Both the position numbers and the translations under genes were made by a program. DNA of 23,220 nt from the NCBI GenBank assembly GCA_051453625.1, contig JBOZIK010000001.1, positions 196,318,371-196,341,590 on the forward strand. Reading direction: 5' to 3'. Shown piece by piece: positions 18,961 through 23,220 of this stretch (within the stretch, counting starts at the first letter, position 1; each line of letters opens with the position of its first letter). The DNA comes from Welwitschia mirabilis. Lineage: Eukaryota; Gnetophyta; Gnetopsida; Welwitschiales. Below the pieces are notes generated by a model, which was given only the letters and a program-made list of their open reading frames with translations, had not been told where the DNA came from and ran no database searches.

Positions 18961-20204
18961 TCATTAAATTTTTTTTTGCTTAGAACTATATCTTTTAATT
19001 AGTTATCTAATGTATCTTTACAAGTACTATTAGTAAGTTAAAATCATAGTAGGTTAACATATATACTATCCATTATGTTGTAGATACAAAATGCCATTTG
19101 GCATAATGAGAAAGAGAAGAACAAGGTGGTATAAGTAAAGCAACTGCACCAATCATAACTTCTTTTTAAAGAGTAAAGAAAGGAAAATGTCTAACAAAAA
19201 AGCATAAAATGAAGGGAATAAGATGAAAATAAGGGAATGGAGGAGGATATTTTGATAAAAATAGCTTAAGAAAAAGATCAAACGCTAAATTATCATAAGG
19301 AAAGGAGTTGAAGTGCATCCTAAAAAGGGCATGATTAGCATCTCCAGAACTCCAGTGTTACCTGCAAAGAAAAAAACCTATTCATTAGTACCTTTGTTTT
19401 TTAAACATTTGATGGTACTTTAATATAATGATGAAAAAGCTAATATTATGAATGAATGTATTTCTCTATGTGGATACTAAAAAGTATTATGTTAAAGTAA
19501 TGCTACTTTAAACTGCTTCTATTTGTGCAACTGAACATAGACTAGGATATTCAACAAGGTTTAAAAAATAGATAGTGTTTTAACATCTTGTGGATTTCTT
19601 ATTATGTTTTCCATTTTACCTATTACCAATAATGTATAATATGTAAATACAATCTTATATCAGTTTTCAACCTAAATAGTTCAAGTAAACTTCATCAAGA
19701 GTCTATCTTAATGATGCACTTTAAATTAAGTTAGTCAAAAATTTGATCATATTCACTAGTTCTTTAGTAAATATTTTTTTCAATTTGATGATTTAAGATC
19801 ACTTTAGATTAAATAACATCTTAGTTTTTTTCATTTTTTAGCATTATTTTGTATTCACTATTTATTTAAAATTTAATCTTTTATCGTTTTAGCATTAGAA
19901 AAAGGACCACTCTAAAGCCAATTCGTAGAGATAAAGAATTCTATAATCCAATACGATAGCCAAGGAACATGATAGGATGAAAGAGGTAGGTTTGTTATAA
20001 ATCTTAAACAATATGATTAAGATGAACAAAAATGAAGTAAAATTAAAATATAAATATAAGAAGAGGATTTTTTTCATGAAAAAAACTACTATTGGGGAAA
20101 CTCTTAAAGAATAAATCTTTCCTCAATTAATGAGTGAAATGAAGTAGTGGTTACTAACCCTTCTAAAACCATCTATCATTTAAGAAGAGTCTTCTCAAAA
20201 GATT
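18961..20204. other. unassigned AT-rich DNA between E2 and E3
   Basis: No coding or RNA feature could be supported. The 5-prime LTR of E2 (minus strand) and the leader of E3 (plus strand) would both be expected in or near this stretch, but no TG...CA pair, clear primer-binding site or shared repeat was found. The 60-codon frame at 19895-20077 on the minus strand has no recognisable content. Confidence 0.4.
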
Positions 20205-20840
20205 AATACTAATAATCATGAAAGAAAATTTCTAGAAGGATGTTACTGGGAAGATGATGGAGACTTAAGACCTTTAAACTATGAAGTCCATTGGTTAGAG
20301 GATTTAAGTCCTATTAATCCTAACATGTTAGAACACTTGAATAAAGAAAGAAATATAAATATAACATGTATATTCACCTTTAAGGCTAAGAAAATAGAAG
20401 AGCCCTTACTACATTTGAGTTATTTAATACCTTCTATAAAGCAAATTATCTTGATTCAAAATCTAATTTTTTGAGGTATTTTCCCCTTTTTTAAAAAGAG
20501 AATGCTAAGTTATGATATCATAAAAACATTAATCACACCTTTAATTTATGAGTAATCCTTAAGAACATATTTTTAAATAAATTTCAACTTATAAGGATGG
20601 TAGAGAACTTAAGGTACAAAATTCTGAATATTAAGAAAAAGAATAATGAAAGGTTTGATGAATTCACAAATCGATATAATATATTATTAGCTAAGTGTCC
20701 TAATCATGAAGTTTTAATTAGTGAAAGAGTCAGACCATTACTTAGAGGGTTATAGAGTCAAACTTTAAAGGAATTGGATTATTATGTAGAGGAAGTATCA
20801 AGACCAAGAATTTGTAAGAGATAGAAGAAGCTATTACTTA
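20205..20840 (+). pseudogene. gag of a third Athila-like element E3, same family as E1, opposite strand
   Basis: The plus strand reads LEGCYWEDDGDLRPLNYEVH from 20232, then RNINITCIFTF and EEPLLHLSYL, a frameshift, YKANYLDSKSNFLRYFP (about 20435-20487), another frameshift, and the gag core QLIRMVENLRYKILNIK, ERFDEFTNRYNILLAKCPNH and RVRPLLRGL-stop-SQTLKELD up to about 20780. Each segment has a counterpart in E1 (LEGLYW, RNINTTNTSTF, EEPMLDLS, YKANYLETN, QLIQVIKDLRDQILNVK, EKFDEFMHRYWILLARRLNH, RALSRGLWSDSLEKLD). The conserved KCPNH, more typical of plant gag, is better kept here than in E1 (RRLNH). The stop after RGL is TAG. Confidence 0.8.
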
Positions 20841-21169
20841 ATTTTATAACAGAAGTTAAGAATGGAGTCAAGAATATGCAAAGAAAAAGAGAATAAATGA
20901 AGGAACCACCATAGAAGCAGATGATAGTGTATATAATTTAAAGCATATTAATTATAGAAGAATTAGCCATAAAGGTAACTGATATCATAATAGAAAAATT
21001 TGATTAATTATCTATTTAGAATTTCAAAGATAAATAAGGATTTATTTATGAACATTGCTAGAAAAATAATCATAAAGGAATGGAATGTTTTCGGATGTAG
21101 GAATTTATTAATTAATTAGATATTAATATATTAGATTTAAATGTAATCAGTTAGTCTTAAGTAAAAGAG
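20841..21169. other. E3 gag tail or junction with the LINE
   Basis: The sequence is AT-rich with short lysine-rich readings (NGVKNMQRKRE) that could be gag tail. No knuckle or TRSGK linker is seen, so E3 seems truncated before the protease, possibly by the LINE. Confidence 0.35.
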
Positions 21170-21389
21170 AGACCATATGATAAGAGAGGAACTGGAGCAT
21201 AGGAGGGAGCTAGGATTTGGAAGACTTTAGATTGGGAGGGGCAGTTTTGGTTTTGGGAAGCCACGGTGTGCAGGGGACAGTATCGACTACTAGACAAATA
21301 CACTTCAAATAAGTTGCAATATTTCACTATTAATTCCTTACTAATTTAATTTAGAGATTAAAAAGGGGCTTTATTTCTAAAATTAAGAA

Positions 21390-22230
21390 GACCAAGTTCT
21401 CCAAGGAAGGAAAAACCCTAGTCTTAGATATTGATGAAGGTGCTTGTTTGGAAATAGAGAAGAAAATCCAATATAGTTTAATTAGCAAGTTTATTTTAGC
21501 TAGTCCAAGACCCACACTTAAACTTATTATAGAATAAAGTTGAAGTCATAGCCATACTGAAAGGATTAGTTCTTTTTTAGTTAGATAATAAGCAAGATTG
21601 GGATGAAGTTATTATGAGGGGACATTGATTTTTTAGAGTGAGGGGGCTAGCCCTAGCCAAATGGACACTGGGGGTACAATTAGAATCAAACTTATTCAAA
21701 AAACTACCAACATGGATTCAGATACATAAGTTCCATTTGGAGTCTTGGGATGAAGATCTTCTAGAAAAAATCACATCTTAGTCAGTAAACTAATAAAGCT
21801 GGATAGAATAATCATTAAGTAGATGATAGATTTTGTATCTAGATGAGTTTAGAAGATACAAAGGAGATACAATTTATTAAGTTCATATCTAAATGAGGCA
21901 TATACAATCTTAAAGTTTCCATTAAGAACCTCCCCATTCCATGCAAAATTTGTGGAAAGTTAGAACACATCTCAGGGAGATGCACGACTACAAAAAAGAG
22001 ATGTTCTCATTATGGGAGAATGGACCATGTAAGAGAAGAATGTAGAAAAAGACTCATTAACATTGAAGAAAAACAAAAAGAAACTTGTTATTTCTATGGA
22101 AAAACCAAGTATAATCAAAGCAATTATTGGCATAAACAAAAGAAGAAGAAAATATTGAAAAATACTACAATATTACCAAGAAAAATAAGAAAAAGAAGGA
22201 ACAGAAGATGAAGTACAACTCCTTCCACCT
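21390..22230 (+). pseudogene. LINE ORF1: DUF4283 domain and three CCHC zinc knuckles (decayed)
   Basis: ORF1 protein binds LINE RNA. An N-terminal DUF4283 part reads LEIEKKIQYSLISKFILASP near 21450. Its C-terminal half is clear at 21641-21780: RGLALAKWTLGVQLES, LFKKLPTWIQIHKFHLESWD and EDLLEKITS (family: PLLL.KW.PGF, PVWVR.PGLPLEYWDEE.L..IGS). Three knuckles follow: CKICGKLEHISGRC (21942-21983, intact), CSHYGRMDHVREEC (22002-22043, second Cys now Tyr) and CYFYGKTKYNQSNY (22086-22127, Cys, His and Cys all Tyr). The last two and a lysine-rich tail are in an open frame to 22211. Stops and frameshifts separate the DUF4283 from the knuckles. The architecture is plant-specific. Confidence 0.85.
21942..22127 (+). 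other. triple CCHC knuckle array with graded decay
   Basis: Three 14-residue units all keep the CX2CX4HX4C spacing in one reading frame. Zero, one and three of the four zinc ligands are replaced from first to third. Each replacement is Cys or His to Tyr, which needs a G-to-A or C-to-T change. Confidence 0.8.
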
Positions 22231-22446
22231 TCTTATGAAAGAAGAGAATACTCAGTAACTCCAAAATCCACTAAACATAGAAGAGTAAAATGATATGGAA
22301 GTTAAAATAAGACGAATACCTAGCAATAGAATCCTCTAAGAAAGGAAAAATATAGAAAATGTAGCCAACAGCTCCTAAGCTACCATCAAAGACACTCTGA
22401 AAAAAGGTCAAGCTCCCAAAGAAAGGTGAAAATAGACCTAGTAGAT

Positions 22447-23220
22447 TGTCTGTCTTAGAATTATAGGGGATTAGGGTCCTCCTATAAGGAAAAAACCTAA
22501 AAAATATTATCAGTCAATTTAATATTAAATTAATTTATTTACAAGAAATAAAAATGTGGGATGGTATAAAACTAGAGAATCTAGGACAGTAATGAAACAT
22601 TTTTACCTCTACAGCTCAAGGAAACTTAAGAGGTCTCAGGACTCTCACAAATAAGGGGTAGAATTACTCAATAGCAGTAAGAACCACTTAACTATCTTTC
22701 TTAAGGAAGAAGATTAAATTATAAAAAATAGTTATAGCCCTTAAAATAATCTAGATAAAGTCTTTACATTAGAGGAATTAAAACAGATAGTGATAAACAA
22801 GTCTAAGTGGCTCATAGTGGAGGACTTTAATCAATCCTACATCATTGGGAGAAAACAGGGGGTAAAAACTAGAACTGAAAAGGGGCTGCAATTCTTAAAG
22901 ACTTTATGGTATAGAAGACCCTTTTAGATATTTCACTTATAGGATGTAAATACACCTGGTCTAATAGAAGGATAAGAAGCAATCTAGTAATGTTCAGAAT
23001 TGACAGAATTCTCACTGAAAAGGACATAGTAAAACTTCCAATCAAAGATTATGGGCTGAATAGAATAGCCTTGGATCACTGTCTAATCAAATATAGAATC
23101 AGGATGATAACATTCTATAGGATTCCATTTTGAATGGAGCATTATTGAATTACAAGGACAAAAATTAGAATGCTAATAGAAAAAATATGAAACCAGTATA
23201 ATAGTACTCATCCATTAACC
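22447..23220 (+). pseudogene. LINE ORF2 endonuclease domain (decayed, 3-prime part beyond window)
   Basis: The endonuclease nicks target DNA to prime reverse transcription. It begins LS-stop-NYRGLGSSYKEKT at 22450, where the family reads LSWNCRGLG (Trp to TAG, Cys to Tyr). After a frameshift comes KWLIVEDFNQS at about 22805-22835 (family GGDFN; the Gly before D is Glu). After another frameshift come CKYTWSNRR (22945-22971), MFRIDRIL (22990-23013) and LDHCLI (23071-23088, family SDHCPI). The order N-terminal WNCRG, GDFN, FTWSN, RLDR, SDH identifies the EEP-fold nuclease of plant L1 LINEs. The DH of the catalytic SDH is kept. No RT motif is reached by 23220. Confidence 0.9.

Larger units (their letters stand above)
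21170..23220 (+). mobile_element. plant L1-type LINE, partial (continues past the window)
   Basis: The two-ORF order of plant L1-like LINEs is visible: DUF4283 and CCHC knuckles (ORF1), then an apurinic-type endonuclease (start of ORF2). The exact 5-prime end is unclear; a G-rich stretch at 21180-21290 may be its 5-prime UTR. Both ORFs are broken. RT and the poly-A tail would lie right of the window. Confidence 0.85.

Noticed and set aside
19895-20077. 60-codon minus-strand frame rich in hydrophobic residues
   Set aside because: Looks like chance T-rich translation. Nothing around it supports a gene.
1-23220. Fungal RIP as the cause of C-to-T decay
   Set aside because: DUF4283 LINE, Athila/Tat gypsy, CACTA ends and plant-type asparaginase indicate a plant. 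Deamination of methylated cytosine explains the pattern.
1-23220. CRISPR arrays, tRNA and rRNA genes, bacterial operon features
   Set aside because: No regularly spaced repeats, no tRNA B-box in a cloverleaf context, and no rRNA core sequences were seen on either strand.

Overview
The window looks like nuclear, repeat-rich, probably heterochromatic DNA of a flowering plant. Four things point there: a DUF4283 plus CCHC LINE ORF1, Ty3/gypsy pol domains with the signatures of the plant Athila/Tat clade, a CACTA transposon with CACTATAA-type ends, and a fragment of a plant-type isoaspartyl peptidase/L-asparaginase gene. The species cannot be told. The sequence is very AT-rich and poor in CpG (judged by eye, not counted). 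No intact protein-coding gene was found; every recognisable coding segment is broken by stops and frameshifts. Many of the lesions look like C-to-T or G-to-A changes (CAG/CAA to TAG/TAA, TGG to TAG, Cys to Tyr, His to Tyr).

Layout. 1-2780 (minus strand): gag and gag-protease linker of an Athila-like element (E1), in four contig pieces that represent two interleaved versions of one sequence. 2786-3406: E1 leader with a hairpin, in two copies. 3407-7280: unassigned DNA, of which 1.4 kb is present twice on either side of a 100-N gap. 8029-18960 (minus strand): a second Athila/Tat-like Ty3/gypsy element (E2), ordered from right to left as gag end, protease region, reverse transcriptase, RNase H, integrase. 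E2 is cut inside its reverse transcriptase by a CACTA element at 10372-17114. That CACTA carries subterminal repeats at both ends and, in its interior, the decayed plant asparaginase gene (13870-15928, plus strand), apparently with an intron. 20205-20840 (plus strand): a third gag (E3) of the same family as E1 but in inverted orientation. About 21170 to the end (plus strand): a plant L1-type LINE with DUF4283, three CCHC knuckles and the start of ORF2 (endonuclease); its reverse transcriptase lies beyond the window.

Assembly. Each 100-N gap is flanked by near-identical sequence, and the contigs ending at 872 and starting at 2067 share an identical 44 bp end. The apparent tandem duplications are therefore best read as unmerged haplotigs or overlapping contigs. 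The real region would then be several kilobases shorter than shown.

The most interesting content is the nested structure: an old gypsy element, interrupted by a CACTA that captured a host hydrolase gene at DNA level, all later eroded by a transition-biased process.
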